From positions 124,001-188,000 of the forward strand of contig NZ_SDKM01000003.1 of NCBI RefSeq assembly GCF_004519545.1: 64,000 bases of DNA, read 5' to 3'. Of the stretch, positions 7,675 through 15,492 are shown piece by piece. Below the pieces are notes generated by a model. That model ran no database searches. It was not told where the DNA came from and saw only the letters and a program-made list of their open reading frames with translations. A program made the position numbers and the translations under genes. Numbering within the stretch: the first letter of the stretch is position 1; the number at the start of each line of letters is the position of its first letter. The stretch is from Nocardioides guangzhouensis (GTDB lineage Bacteria; Actinomycetota; Actinomycetes; Propionibacteriales; Nocardioidaceae).

Positions 7675-7742
7675 CCGACCATCACAGCAACGGCCGGGCC
7701 CGGCGGCAATCACCCGGGCGAGTGGTCCTTGCAGGCCCCATC

Positions 7743-7848
7743 CTTGTGACCCCCTGCTCGTGACCCCGCTCATGTGACCCCGTTCTTGTGGCCCCGTTCT
7801 TGTGGCCCCGTTCTTGTGACCCCGTTCTTGTGACCCCGTTCTTGTGAC
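7743..7848. repeat. 14-bp tandem repeat, about 7.6 copies
   Basis: Units of CTTGTGACCCCGTT stand head to tail from 7743 to 7848. The first three copies are diverged (CTTGTGACCCCCTG, CTCGTGACCCCGCT, CATGTGACCCCGTT) and the last five nearly identical. The array fills the space between the divergent VOC gene (start 7674) and the truncated hemoglobin gene (start 7877), so it may lie in both promoters. A 14-bp period puts successive units on different faces of the helix. Confidence 0.9.
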
Positions 7849-7876
7849 GCAGCGGGCCGGGGCGGAGGATCGGGCC

Positions 7877-8341
7877 ATGGAGCAGACTCCCGTGGACGCC
7901 ACGGTGTACCAGGCGGCCGGAGGAGCGGCGGGGATGCGGGCGCTGGCGGAGGCCTGGCACCGGCGCTGTCTCGCCGACCCGGTGGCCGCCCACCCGTTCG
8001 AGCACCCCGGTCACCCGCAGCACCTCGACCGTCTGGCGGCGTACTGGGGCGAGGCGCTCGGCGGCCCCGACGACTACACGCGCACGATGGGCGACCACAG
8101 CCACGTGCTGCGCATGCACTCCGGCAACGGCGAGCACGAGGAGCTCGACCGGCGCGCGATCGCCTGCTTCGAGGGCGCGCTCGCGGATGCCGGGCTGGCG
8201 GACGAGGAGCGGCTGCGGACGACCATGCAGCGCTGGTTCCGCTGGTCGATCGACGAGATGAACACGCACCCGCACGACCCCGGCGCCGTACCGGAGGGGC
8301 TGCCGATGCCGCGCTGGACCTGGGACGGGCCGGTCGCCTGA
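7877..8341 (+). CDS. truncated hemoglobin family protein
   Basis: 154 residues. The sequence fits a group II-like globin: VYQAAGGAAGMRALAEAWHRRCLADPVAAHPF, then LAAYWGEALGGPDDYT and HSHVLRMHSG, where a histidine can be the proximal haem ligand, followed by the AIACFEGALADAGL and MQRWFRWSIDEMN helices. Such globins bind O2 and NO. ATG 7877 is chosen over the upstream GTG 7844, which would place the N-terminus inside the tandem repeat; GGAGGAT lies just before the ATG. Confidence 0.8.
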   Translation: MEQTPVDATVYQAAGGAAGMRALAEAWHRRCLADPVAAHPFEHPGHPQHLDRLAAYWGEALGGPDDYTRTMGDHSHVLRMHSGNGEHEELDRRAIACFEGALADAGLADEERLRTTMQRWFRWSIDEMNTHPHDPGAVPEGLPMPRWTWDGPVA

Positions 8342-8348
8342 TCCGGGT

Positions 8349-8693
8349 TCAGCCCGTCGGTGGCCCGCCGCAGCCGACCTCGTTGCCGTCGGGGTCGTGG
8401 TACGTCGCCTTGCGCACGCCGTTCTCGTAGGTCTCCTGCTTGCTCGGCTCGATCCCGCGTCCGGACGCGGCGTCGACGAACGCGTCGAGGTCGTCGAGGA
8501 ACAGCGTGACCAGCCCGCCGCCGGCCAGCTCGGGGGAGACCTCGACGTAGAGGAAGCGGTTCTCGTCGAGCTCCCAGACCGCCTCGACGTCGTTGGGGAA
8601 GAACGCCGGGTCCTTCCCGAGCAGCCGGGCGTACCACTCCTGCGCCCGCTCGAGGTCGGAGACCCGGATGCCCGCGAAGAGTGCGAGAGCCAT
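8349..8693 (-). CDS. VOC family protein
   Basis: 114 residues, one VOC unit pair: MALALFAGIRVSDLERAQEWYARLLGKDPAFFP at the N-terminus and TYHDPDGNEVGCG at the end, the latter with the usual DPDGN turn. No metal-ligand set can be assigned with certainty. ATG start with TAGGGT ending 6 nt upstream (leaderless). Convergent with the truncated hemoglobin gene. Substrate unknown. Confidence 0.8.
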   Translation of the reverse strand: MALALFAGIRVSDLERAQEWYARLLGKDPAFFPNDVEAVWELDENRFLYVEVSPELAGGGLVTLFLDDLDAFVDAASGRGIEPSKQETYENGVRKATYHDPDGNEVGCGGPPTG

Positions 8694-8702
8694 CTCCCGA
8701 CC

Positions 8703-10037
8703 CTAGGGGACCTCGGCCGCGACCCGGGGGTGCGCGGCCACCGACAGCTCACCGACGTACACCCGGCGTCCGGCCGTCCGCTGCCGCTTCTCGACCAGCA
8801 GCTCCGCGAGCGCCTCGGTGCCGTCGGCGCGGAGGACCGGCACCCGCAGGCGCACGCCGAGCAGCGGGTCGCGGCCGTTGACGACGTGCAGCGTGGTGCC
8901 GGCGATGTGCGCCTGCCGGAACCGCGGCGGAATGATCGTGATCACCCGGCGGCCGACCAGTGCCGACGCGTCGGCGTACCCGAGGAAGGCCAGCGCGGAC
9001 GGGCTGGCCGCGACCACGACGCTGCGCTCGTCGGTCGCGATCAGCGACCGGGCCGAGCCGCTCACCTCGGCCGGGTCCCAGTCGGCGTACTCGACCAGGT
9101 CGACCGGCTCGCGCGGGTCGGTGCGCGCCTGCCACGGCTGGGGTGCCCGCCCGGAGAGGACCTGCCCGCGTACCTGGCCGCACAGCCAGGTCCGCATCTC
9201 CTGCACCTCGGGCTGGGTCGGCGGCACCAGCAGGTGGCCACGGTCCGCGGCCGCGACCGCACGGTCGAGCAGCTGGTCGAGCGCCGCGAAGTGGGGGATC
9301 GAGCGGTGCGGCACGGTCAGCGTCGCCACGGGCAGCGACACGGCCGGCTCGACGGCCGCCGCCATCAGCGCCTCCGGGTCGTCGCCGAGGTCCGGTGAGG
9401 GGATCTGCTCGAACAGCACGTGGAGCGCGTCGCTGGCCTGCGCGTGCCGTTCGATGGCGTCCGGATCCTCGTCGAGCTGGACCAGCAGGAAGTCGCGCAG
9501 CAGCGCCGCGGCGTGCTCCTGCCAGGCCGCGTGCATGAGCAGCGGCACGTTGCGCAGCTCGACGAGCGCGTCCACCGCCAGCGGTCCGGCGTCCCCCACG
9601 GGGCCGGCACCGGCCGCGGCTCCGGCCGGCGCGTGGGCGTACGGCGCGCTGCCGGCGCTGCGGAGCTCGAACCAGACGGTCTTGCCGCCCGGCATCGGCT
9701 CGACGCCCCACCCGTCGACCGACTCCTCGAGCAGGGTCAGCCCCCGTCCCGTGCCGGCAAGCGTGGCGTACTCCCGCGCCGACGGGTGGTGCGGGTTGCC
9801 GTCGGTCACCTCGACCCGGAGCCCGCCGTCCGTGACCCGCACGCGCACGCCGATCGGCGTACCGCTGTGCACGAGGGCATTCGTGACCACCTCGCTGACC
9901 GCGAGCTGCGCCTCCTCGGCCCACTCGTCCGGGTCGGGTCCAGCGGAGTCCAGCGCCCGGCGGACCAGCGCCCGTGCCCGTGACGCGCTCGACGCCTCGG
10001 GCGGCAGCAGCTCGTACAGCTCCACCGACTCGTCCAC
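8703..10037 (-). CDS. RsbW-like ATP-binding domain fused to a PAS domain
   Basis: 444 residues. Residues about 15-130 form a GHKL/HATPase_c domain of the anti-sigma RsbW type: AVSEVVTNALVHSGTP (N box), VEVTDGNPHHPS (G1) and GTGRGLTLLEESVDGWGVE (G2). A long helical middle follows, then a PAS domain from about residue 335 to 430 (SLIATDERSVVVAASPSALAFLGY ... FRQAHIAGTTLHVVNGRDPLLGVRLRVPVLRADG). RsbW-type domains bind sigma factors or anti-sigma antagonists; PAS domains sense ligands or redox. No sigma factor or phosphatase lies next to it, so its partner is unknown. Confidence 0.75.
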   Translation of the reverse strand: MDESVELYELLPPEASSASRARALVRRALDSAGPDPDEWAEEAQLAVSEVVTNALVHSGTPIGVRVRVTDGGLRVEVTDGNPHHPSAREYATLAGTGRGLTLLEESVDGWGVEPMPGGKTVWFELRSAGSAPYAHAPAGAAAGAGPVGDAGPLAVDALVELRNVPLLMHAAWQEHAAALLRDFLLVQLDEDPDAIERHAQASDALHVLFEQIPSPDLGDDPEALMAAAVEPAVSLPVATLTVPHRSIPHFAALDQLLDRAVAAADRGHLLVPPTQPEVQEMRTWLCGQVRGQVLSGRAPQPWQARTDPREPVDLVEYADWDPAEVSGSARSLIATDERSVVVAASPSALAFLGYADASALVGRRVITIIPPRFRQAHIAGTTLHVVNGRDPLLGVRLRVPVLRADGTEALAELLVEKRQRTAGRRVYVGELSVAAHPRVAAEVP

Positions 10038-10298
10038 GCTGCTTCACCCCATACGAGAGACCCGAGACCCCGGCGCCCGACGTCCGCCGTCATCTTCTCG
10101 ACCGCACGCCGAGAGTACGCCCACCCGGGGTCGTCGCGCGCGGGAAAGCGGTTGGCGCGCCGCGAGCGCGAGCCACGCGACAGGTCCGACAGGAGGACCA
10201 GACGCCTGTTCGTCCCCGAGTCGCACCTCCCCGCTCGGCGGCGTCCCGTGGTGCAGGCTGTGCCGCAGGGGGATGCTGGGTGAGTCGAGGAGGGACTG

Positions 10299-12734
10299 AT
10301 GGAGATCCGCAGCCTGACCCGTGGTGAGGCCCGGGAGCGCGCGGCGCTGCTCGACGTACGGCGCTACGACATCGCCGTCGACCTGAGCGGCGTGCCGTCG
10401 GGGCCGGAGGTGCGGTGCACGTCGACGACGACCTTCACGTGCCGGCAGCCGGGGGCCAGCACGTTCGTCGACTGCGCGGCCGACGTGGTGGCGGCGACGC
10501 TGAACGGGACGCCGCTGGCGCCGCCGGAGCACGGGCGGATCGCACTCACCGACCTGCAGGCGGAGAACGTCCTGGTCGTGGAGTCCGTGCAGGCGAACAC
10601 CACCCAGGGCGAGGGCGTGCACCGGGCGGTCGACCCGTCCGACGGCGAGGTCTACCTCTGGATGTCGTTCGAGCCCGACGAGGCCCGGCACGTGTGGGCC
10701 TGCTTCGACCAGCCCGACCTGAAGGCGCCGCACGCGTTCACCGTGACCGCGCCGGCGGCGTGGACGGTGCTCAGCAACGCCGGTGACGCGGAGGTGACCG
10801 GGGACGGCGAGCACCGGACCTGGACGTTCCCCGACACCCCACCGCTGTCGGTCTACAACACGGTCGTCAACGCCGGTCCGTTCCACGGGATCCGGCGCGA
10901 GGCCGGCGGCCACGACCTCGGCATCTACGCCCGTGCGTCGTACGCCGACCGGCTCGAGCGCGACGCCGACGAGATCTTCCGGCTCACCGAACAGGGGCTG
11001 GCGTTCTTCGGCGAGGCGTTCTCGATGCCGTTCCCGCAGCGGCGCTACGACCAGGTCTTCGTCCCGGAGCTCGGAGGGGCGATGGAGAACTTCGGCTGCG
11101 TCACCTGGTCGGACTGGTTCCTGCGCAGCGCGCCGCCGACGTACGCCGAGCGCGAGCTGCTCGCGACGTACCTGCTGCACGAGATGGCGCACATGTGGTT
11201 CGGCAACATCGTCACGATGCGCTGGTGGGAAGACCTCTGGCTGAACGAGGCGTTCGCGGACTTCGCCTGCACGTGGGCGGCCGCGGAGGCCACCGAGTAC
11301 GTCGACGCAGGTGCCGGCTTCCTGCTGGTCTACAAGCTGCAGGCCTACCTCGCCGACCAGGGGCCGACCTCCCACCCGATCAGCATGCCGGTGCGCGACG
11401 TCGCCGAGGCCGCCTCGATCTTCGACTCGATCACCTACCCCAAGGGCGCGTCCGCACTGACCCAGCTCGTGACGTACGTGGGGGAGGAGCGCTTCCGGGC
11501 CGGCATGGCGGCGTACTTCGCGAAGCACGCCTGGCAGAACACCACCCTCCAGGACCTGGTCGACGCGCTCGCCGAGAGCAGCGGCCGCGACCTCGACGCC
11601 TGGCGCACCGGCTGGCTGGAGACCGCCGGCGTGGACCGGCTCGTGCTGGAGCACGACGGAGACGCCCACGTCCTCGTCGCCACCGGTCCGGGCGGGGACG
11701 GCCCCCGGCCGCACGTGGTGGACATCGGGTCCTACCGGCGCGAGGGCGACGGGCTGGTCCCGGTCGGGACGACGCGGGTCGAGGTCGGGGCCGCGCGGAC
11801 CGGGGTCGACCTGCCGTCGGCGGACGTGCACCTGGTCAACGACGACGACCTGACCTTCGCCACCTCGCGCCCCGACGCCGCCACCCGCGACGCCCTCGTC
11901 GCCCATGCGGGTCTGCTGCCGTCGCCGCTCTCCCGGGCGGTCGCGGTGGCCACGGTGTACGACATGCTCGCGTCGGGCGAGGCGACTCCGGCCGAGATGG
12001 TGGGCTGCCTGACGGGGGTGCTCGCGGCAGAGACGTCCGGGTCCGTGGTCGAGCCGTACCTCAAGCTCGCTGGCGACGTCGCGGAGTCGTGGTCGGGCGA
12101 CGCGGAGCGGCCCGCCCTGCTGGGGCAGGTCGACGCCGTCTGCCGCGAGCTCGAGGGCCGACCGGGCCGGCGGGTGGTCGCGCTGCGCACGCGGGCCCGC
12201 ACGGCCGCCGACCTGGACGAGGTCGCCCGGCTGCAGGAGGAGGCCGGGCACGACATCGACCTGCACTGGCGGATCATGACCCGCAAGGCCGAGCTCGGTG
12301 GGGAGACCGACGGCGAGGTCGAGGTGCTGCTGGAGAAGGACCCCGACCCGGAGGCCTGGGTCCGCGCCCTCGGCGTCACCGCCGCCCGGCCGGACGCGGA
12401 CGCGAAGGCCGAGGCCTGGCGCCGGGTGGCCGTCGAGCGTTCGGTGCCGATCGGCTCGACGTCGTCGGTGATGGTGCCGTTCTGGCGGCCCGGCCAGGAC
12501 GACGTGCTCGCGCCGTACGCCGACCGCTTCCTGGCGCTGCTGCCCGAGCTGCACCGTGGCGGGATGATCCCGGCGATGGCGTTCACCCGCCGGCTGTTCC
12601 CGCTCTACGGCATCGACGCCGCGTTCCTGGACCGGGCCGCCGATGCCGCCGCGGACGGGGTGCAGCCGGTGGTTGCCAAGACCCTGGCCGAGCGGTCCGA
12701 CGAGGTGCGCAGGATGCTCCGGGCGCGAGGCTGA
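10299..12734 (+). CDS. pepN: aminopeptidase N (M1 zinc metallopeptidase)
   Basis: 811 residues. The exopeptidase motif GGAMENFG is near residue 258, and the zinc motif HEMAHMWFG with the downstream glutamate in LWLNEAFADF near residues 294-317. The C-terminal half is the helical ERAP1-like domain. The enzyme removes N-terminal residues from peptides in the cytoplasm; no signal peptide is present. The ATG follows GAGGAGGGAC. The 261 bp upstream, shared with the divergent RsbW-like gene, hold no further gene. Confidence 0.93.
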   Translation: MEIRSLTRGEARERAALLDVRRYDIAVDLSGVPSGPEVRCTSTTTFTCRQPGASTFVDCAADVVAATLNGTPLAPPEHGRIALTDLQAENVLVVESVQANTTQGEGVHRAVDPSDGEVYLWMSFEPDEARHVWACFDQPDLKAPHAFTVTAPAAWTVLSNAGDAEVTGDGEHRTWTFPDTPPLSVYNTVVNAGPFHGIRREAGGHDLGIYARASYADRLERDADEIFRLTEQGLAFFGEAFSMPFPQRRYDQVFVPELGGAMENFGCVTWSDWFLRSAPPTYAERELLATYLLHEMAHMWFGNIVTMRWWEDLWLNEAFADFACTWAAAEATEYVDAGAGFLLVYKLQAYLADQGPTSHPISMPVRDVAEAASIFDSITYPKGASALTQLVTYVGEERFRAGMAAYFAKHAWQNTTLQDLVDALAESSGRDLDAWRTGWLETAGVDRLVLEHDGDAHVLVATGPGGDGPRPHVVDIGSYRREGDGLVPVGTTRVEVGAARTGVDLPSADVHLVNDDDLTFATSRPDAATRDALVAHAGLLPSPLSRAVAVATVYDMLASGEATPAEMVGCLTGVLAAETSGSVVEPYLKLAGDVAESWSGDAERPALLGQVDAVCRELEGRPGRRVVALRTRARTAADLDEVARLQEEAGHDIDLHWRIMTRKAELGGETDGEVEVLLEKDPDPEAWVRALGVTAARPDADAKAEAWRRVAVERSVPIGSTSSVMVPFWRPGQDDVLAPYADRFLALLPELHRGGMIPAMAFTRRLFPLYGIDAAFLDRAADAAADGVQPVVAKTLAERSDEVRRMLRARG

Positions 12735-12752
12735 CGGCCGCGTCGCACTGCT

Positions 12753-13412
12753 TCAGCCGTCCGTCGTACGCCGCCGCTCGAGGCCGTCGAGGATCAGCTC
12801 GAGGCCCCAGTCGAACTCGTCGGCAAAGGCGTACCCCGGCTGCATGACGTGCTCGACCGCCATCTCGGTGAGGTGGGGGAGCCCGTCCATCGGCACGTCG
12901 CCGAGGATGTCCTCGGCCACCGCGCCCATGTCGTCGCCTTCGTCGAACGGCAGGCTGACCTCCTGCACGAGGAAGCCGTAGAGGTGTGAGTCGAGGACCG
13001 CGAACGCGTGCGCGGACATCGCGATCGAGAAGCCGCCGGCACGCAGGCAGCCGATCACCGCGTCGTGGTGGCGCAGCGTCGCCGGCCCGGGGGAGCTGCG
13101 CGAGTCCATCAGCCCGACCGCCCACCGGTGCCCCGTGAGCGCCGCCCGGGCGGAGTGGTGCCGCGCGGCCATCTCGACGCGCCAGTCCCCCGCGGCCGTC
13201 GGTGCGTGGATCTCGGCGAACACCGCGTCGACCATGCCGTCGAGCAGCGCCTCCTTGTTGGCCACGTGGTGGTAGAGCGACATCGCCTCGACCCCCAGGT
13301 GGCGGGCCAGCGACCGCATCGAGAGCGCCGCCAGGCCGTCGCGGTCGGCCAGCTCCACGGCGGCCGCGAGCACAGCCTCCCGGGTGAGCCCGGGGCGGAC
13401 GCGTCCAGACAT
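12753..13412 (-). CDS. TetR-family transcriptional repressor
   Basis: 219 residues. N-terminal HTH: LTREAVLAAAVELADRDGLAALSMRSLARHLGVEAMSLYHHVANKEALLDGM. The C-terminal ligand domain resembles the TetR_C type with helices around MAARHHSARAALTGHRWAVGLM. It diverges from the quinone-oxidoreductase-like gene, and two palindromes with CTTAC/GTAAG arms lie between the two starts, so it most likely represses itself and that gene until an unknown small molecule releases it. Confidence 0.88.
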   Translation of the reverse strand: MSGRVRPGLTREAVLAAAVELADRDGLAALSMRSLARHLGVEAMSLYHHVANKEALLDGMVDAVFAEIHAPTAAGDWRVEMAARHHSARAALTGHRWAVGLMDSRSSPGPATLRHHDAVIGCLRAGGFSIAMSAHAFAVLDSHLYGFLVQEVSLPFDEGDDMGAVAEDILGDVPMDGLPHLTEMAVEHVMQPGYAFADEFDWGLELILDGLERRRTTDG

Positions 13413-13435
13413 TCGGGCGGACCTCCTTGCGTGGA

Positions 13436-13448
13436 CTTACGGCGTAAG
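13436..13448. promoter_or_regulatory. TetR operator, site 1
   Basis: The palindrome CTTACGGCGTAAG has perfect 5-bp arms (CTTAC/GTAAG). It lies 24 bp upstream of the tetR start and is paired with an equal site 32 bp (three helical turns) away. Confidence 0.75.
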
Positions 13449-13467
13449 GCTAGCCTAGCACCTCGAA

Positions 13468-13480
13468 CTTACGATGTAAG
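13468..13480. promoter_or_regulatory. TetR operator, site 2
   Basis: The palindrome CTTACGATGTAAG has the same CTTAC/GTAAG arms as site 1 and ends 14 bp before the ATG of the oxidoreductase gene, where a bound dimer would block initiation. Confidence 0.75.
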
Positions 13481-13494
13481 GCAGGTGGAACGGC

Positions 13495-14460
13495 ATGAAG
13501 GCGATCCGACAGGACCGGTACGGCGGCCCCGAGCGGCTCGAGCTGCGGGAGGTGCCGGCACCGGTGCCGGGCAAGGGTGAGGTGCTGGTTCGGGTCCGGG
13601 CGGCGGCCGTCGACCAGGGCACGGTGCACCTGATGACCGGGCTGCCGCTGCTGATGCGCCCGTTCCTCGGGTTCCGCGGCCCGCGGACGCCCACGATCGG
13701 CCGCGACCTGGCCGGTGTGGTCGAGGCGGTCGGGGAGGGGGTCACCCGGTTCGCGGTCGGCGACGAGGTCTTCGGCTCGACCGGCGGCTCGTTCGCCGAG
13801 CTCACCGTCGCCCGGGAGGACCACCTCGCGCACAAGCCGGCGTCGCTCGACTTCACCCAGGCGGCGGCGGTCCCGATCTCCGGCATGACCGCTCTCCAGG
13901 CCGTCCGGGACGCGAGGGTGCGGGCCGGCCAGCGGGTGCTGGTGATCGGTGCCTCCGGCGGCGTCGGGTCGTACGCCGTGCAGCTGGCCGCGGCGGCCGG
14001 GGCCGAGGTGGTCGGCGTCGCAGGTCCGACCAAGCTCGACCTGGTCCGCGAGCTCGGTGCTGCCGAGGTGCTCGACCACACCCGCGACGACCTCGGCCGC
14101 GGGGCGCCGTACGACGCGATCCTCGACATCGGCGGCAACCGCCCGGTGACGCTGATGCGCAGCTGGCTCACCCCGACCGGGGCGCTGGTGATCGTCGGCG
14201 GTGAGGGTGGCGGGCGCGTGCTCGGCGGCATGGGGCGGCCGCTCGCGATGGCGCTGCGGGCGCCGTTCACGCACCACCGGCTGGTGATGCTGGCCTCGCG
14301 GGAGAAGGCCGAGCACGTCGAGGAGCTGGCCCGGCTCGCCGACGAGGGCGCCTACCGGCCGGTGGTCGACCGCACCTTCCCGCTGGCCGACGCCGCCAAG
14401 GCGGTCGCGCACGTCCAGGACGGGCACGCCCGCGGCAAGGTCGTGGTCGCGGTCTCCTGA
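13495..14460 (+). CDS. zinc-independent quinone oxidoreductase-like MDR protein
   Basis: 321 residues, medium-chain dehydrogenase/reductase fold. N-terminal GroES-like half MKAIRQDRYGGPERLELREVPAP; nucleotide-binding motif VLVIGASGGVGSYAVQLA near residue 150 (AxxGxxG class, NADPH type). The structural zinc cysteines of alcohol dehydrogenases are absent, so it belongs with quinone reductases and zeta-crystallin-like enzymes. It is probably the target of the divergent TetR protein, consistent with detoxification of an electrophile or quinone; the substrate is not known. Confidence 0.85.
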   Translation: MKAIRQDRYGGPERLELREVPAPVPGKGEVLVRVRAAAVDQGTVHLMTGLPLLMRPFLGFRGPRTPTIGRDLAGVVEAVGEGVTRFAVGDEVFGSTGGSFAELTVAREDHLAHKPASLDFTQAAAVPISGMTALQAVRDARVRAGQRVLVIGASGGVGSYAVQLAAAAGAEVVGVAGPTKLDLVRELGAAEVLDHTRDDLGRGAPYDAILDIGGNRPVTLMRSWLTPTGALVIVGGEGGGRVLGGMGRPLAMALRAPFTHHRLVMLASREKAEHVEELARLADEGAYRPVVDRTFPLADAAKAVAHVQDGHARGKVVVAVS

Positions 14461-14479
14461 CGCGTCACCGGAGCGGAGG

Positions 14480-14644
14480 TCACGACGCCCGTTGGCGGGG
14501 GCCCGCCGGTGCGCCCGAGGCGCCGTCGGGATGGCCCTCGGCGACGCAGGCGCACCGGCGCAAGCGGGAGGTGCAGCACGAGTGGATCCCGAGCCGGCAG
14601 GGCGTGCACAGCGTCGGCGTAGCAGCCATCGCAGTCCCCGTCAT
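14480..14644 (-). CDS. possible small cysteine-rich protein
   Basis: A 54-residue frame carries CTPCRLGIHSCCTSRLRRCACVAEGH, a spacing (C-x2-C, H, C-C, C-x-C, H) like small actinobacterial zinc-ribbon-type proteins. Codon choice is compatible with coding. Starts at 14644 or 14629 are both possible and neither has a strong ribosome site. It occupies most of the 378-bp gap between the oxidoreductase and phosphatase genes. Translation and function are unproven. Confidence 0.4.
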   Translation of the reverse strand: MTGTAMAATPTLCTPCRLGIHSCCTSRLRRCACVAEGHPDGASGAPAGPRQRAS

Positions 14645-14838
14645 CTCGCCGTTCCCCGTGTCCCCGTGGCCCGACGGCCGTGCCACCGCCGCCGCACCTC
14701 CCGAGACCCCCTGAAAGGACCCAGTGTGCGACCGTCGGCTCCCGGTCGGCCATGCCGACTTGGGGTTGGCCCGTCCGGGCCACGAGCCGATCCGGGAGGC
14801 CCTCGGGTCGGGCGGGGGCGCCCACCTAGGCTGCGGGC

Positions 14839-15477
14839 ATGGACCTGCTGCTGATCCGGCACGCCCAGACCCACTCCAACGTGAGTCGGGCCCTCGACAC
14901 CGCCCTCCCCGGCGCCGACCTGACCGAGCTCGGGGAGCGTCAGGTCGCCGACCTGGCCGGCCACCTCGCCGACGAGGAGATCGACGCCGTGTGGTGCTCG
15001 CCGGCGCTCCGGGCCCGGCGTACGGCGATGGGGCTGGCGGAGCCGCGCGGACTCGAGCCCCGCGAGCACCCGGGCCTGGTGGAGATCTCCGCCGGTGACT
15101 GGGAGATGTCCTCCGACGACGCGCACGCCGACGCCTACCGGGACGGCGTGGTTGCCGGGCTGGAGGGCCGCCAGGGCCCGATCGTGCCCGGCGGCGAGTC
15201 GGCCGCCCAGGCGATCGCGCGCTTCGACGGCGCCGTCGACCGGATCCGGGCGGCCGGGCACGACCGGGTGGCCGTGGTCAGCCACGGCGCGATGCTGCGG
15301 GCGTGGTGCGGCCTGCGGGTCGCGAACGTTCCGGTCGAGCTGGTCCGGGACCGGCCGCTGGGCAACACCGGCCTGGTCCGGCTCCGGGCCCACGGCGACG
15401 GCTGGATGGCCACCGAGTGGGACACCGAGGTGGTGGAGCCCGGCGGCGAGGCCGGGCCGGCCGCCGAGCCTGCCTGA
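14839..15477 (+). CDS. histidine phosphatase (phosphoglycerate mutase-like) family protein
   Basis: 212 residues. The phosphohistidine motif LIRHAQT (residues 5-11) uses RHAQ in place of the usual RHG, a common variant. The second catalytic histidine is in VVSHGAMLRAW (near residue 151) and the proton-donor acidic residue in LVEISAGDWE. The family removes phosphate from small metabolites or sugars; substrate unknown. ATG start with TAGGCT ending 6 nt upstream (leaderless). Confidence 0.85.
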   Translation: MDLLLIRHAQTHSNVSRALDTALPGADLTELGERQVADLAGHLADEEIDAVWCSPALRARRTAMGLAEPRGLEPREHPGLVEISAGDWEMSSDDAHADAYRDGVVAGLEGRQGPIVPGGESAAQAIARFDGAVDRIRAAGHDRVAVVSHGAMLRAWCGLRVANVPVELVRDRPLGNTGLVRLRAHGDGWMATEWDTEVVEPGGEAGPAAEPA

Positions 15478-15492
15478 CTGACTGAGTGAGCG

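Noticed and set aside
7743-7848. Tandem repeats considered as a CRISPR array
   Set aside because: The units abut with no spacers and are only 14 bp; no cas genes are near.
10044-12554. An 836-residue open frame antisense to pepN
   Set aside because: It is low-complexity (Arg, Gly, Val, His rich) with no domain pattern, and lies wholly opposite a complete M1 peptidase. Such frames are expected in high-GC DNA.
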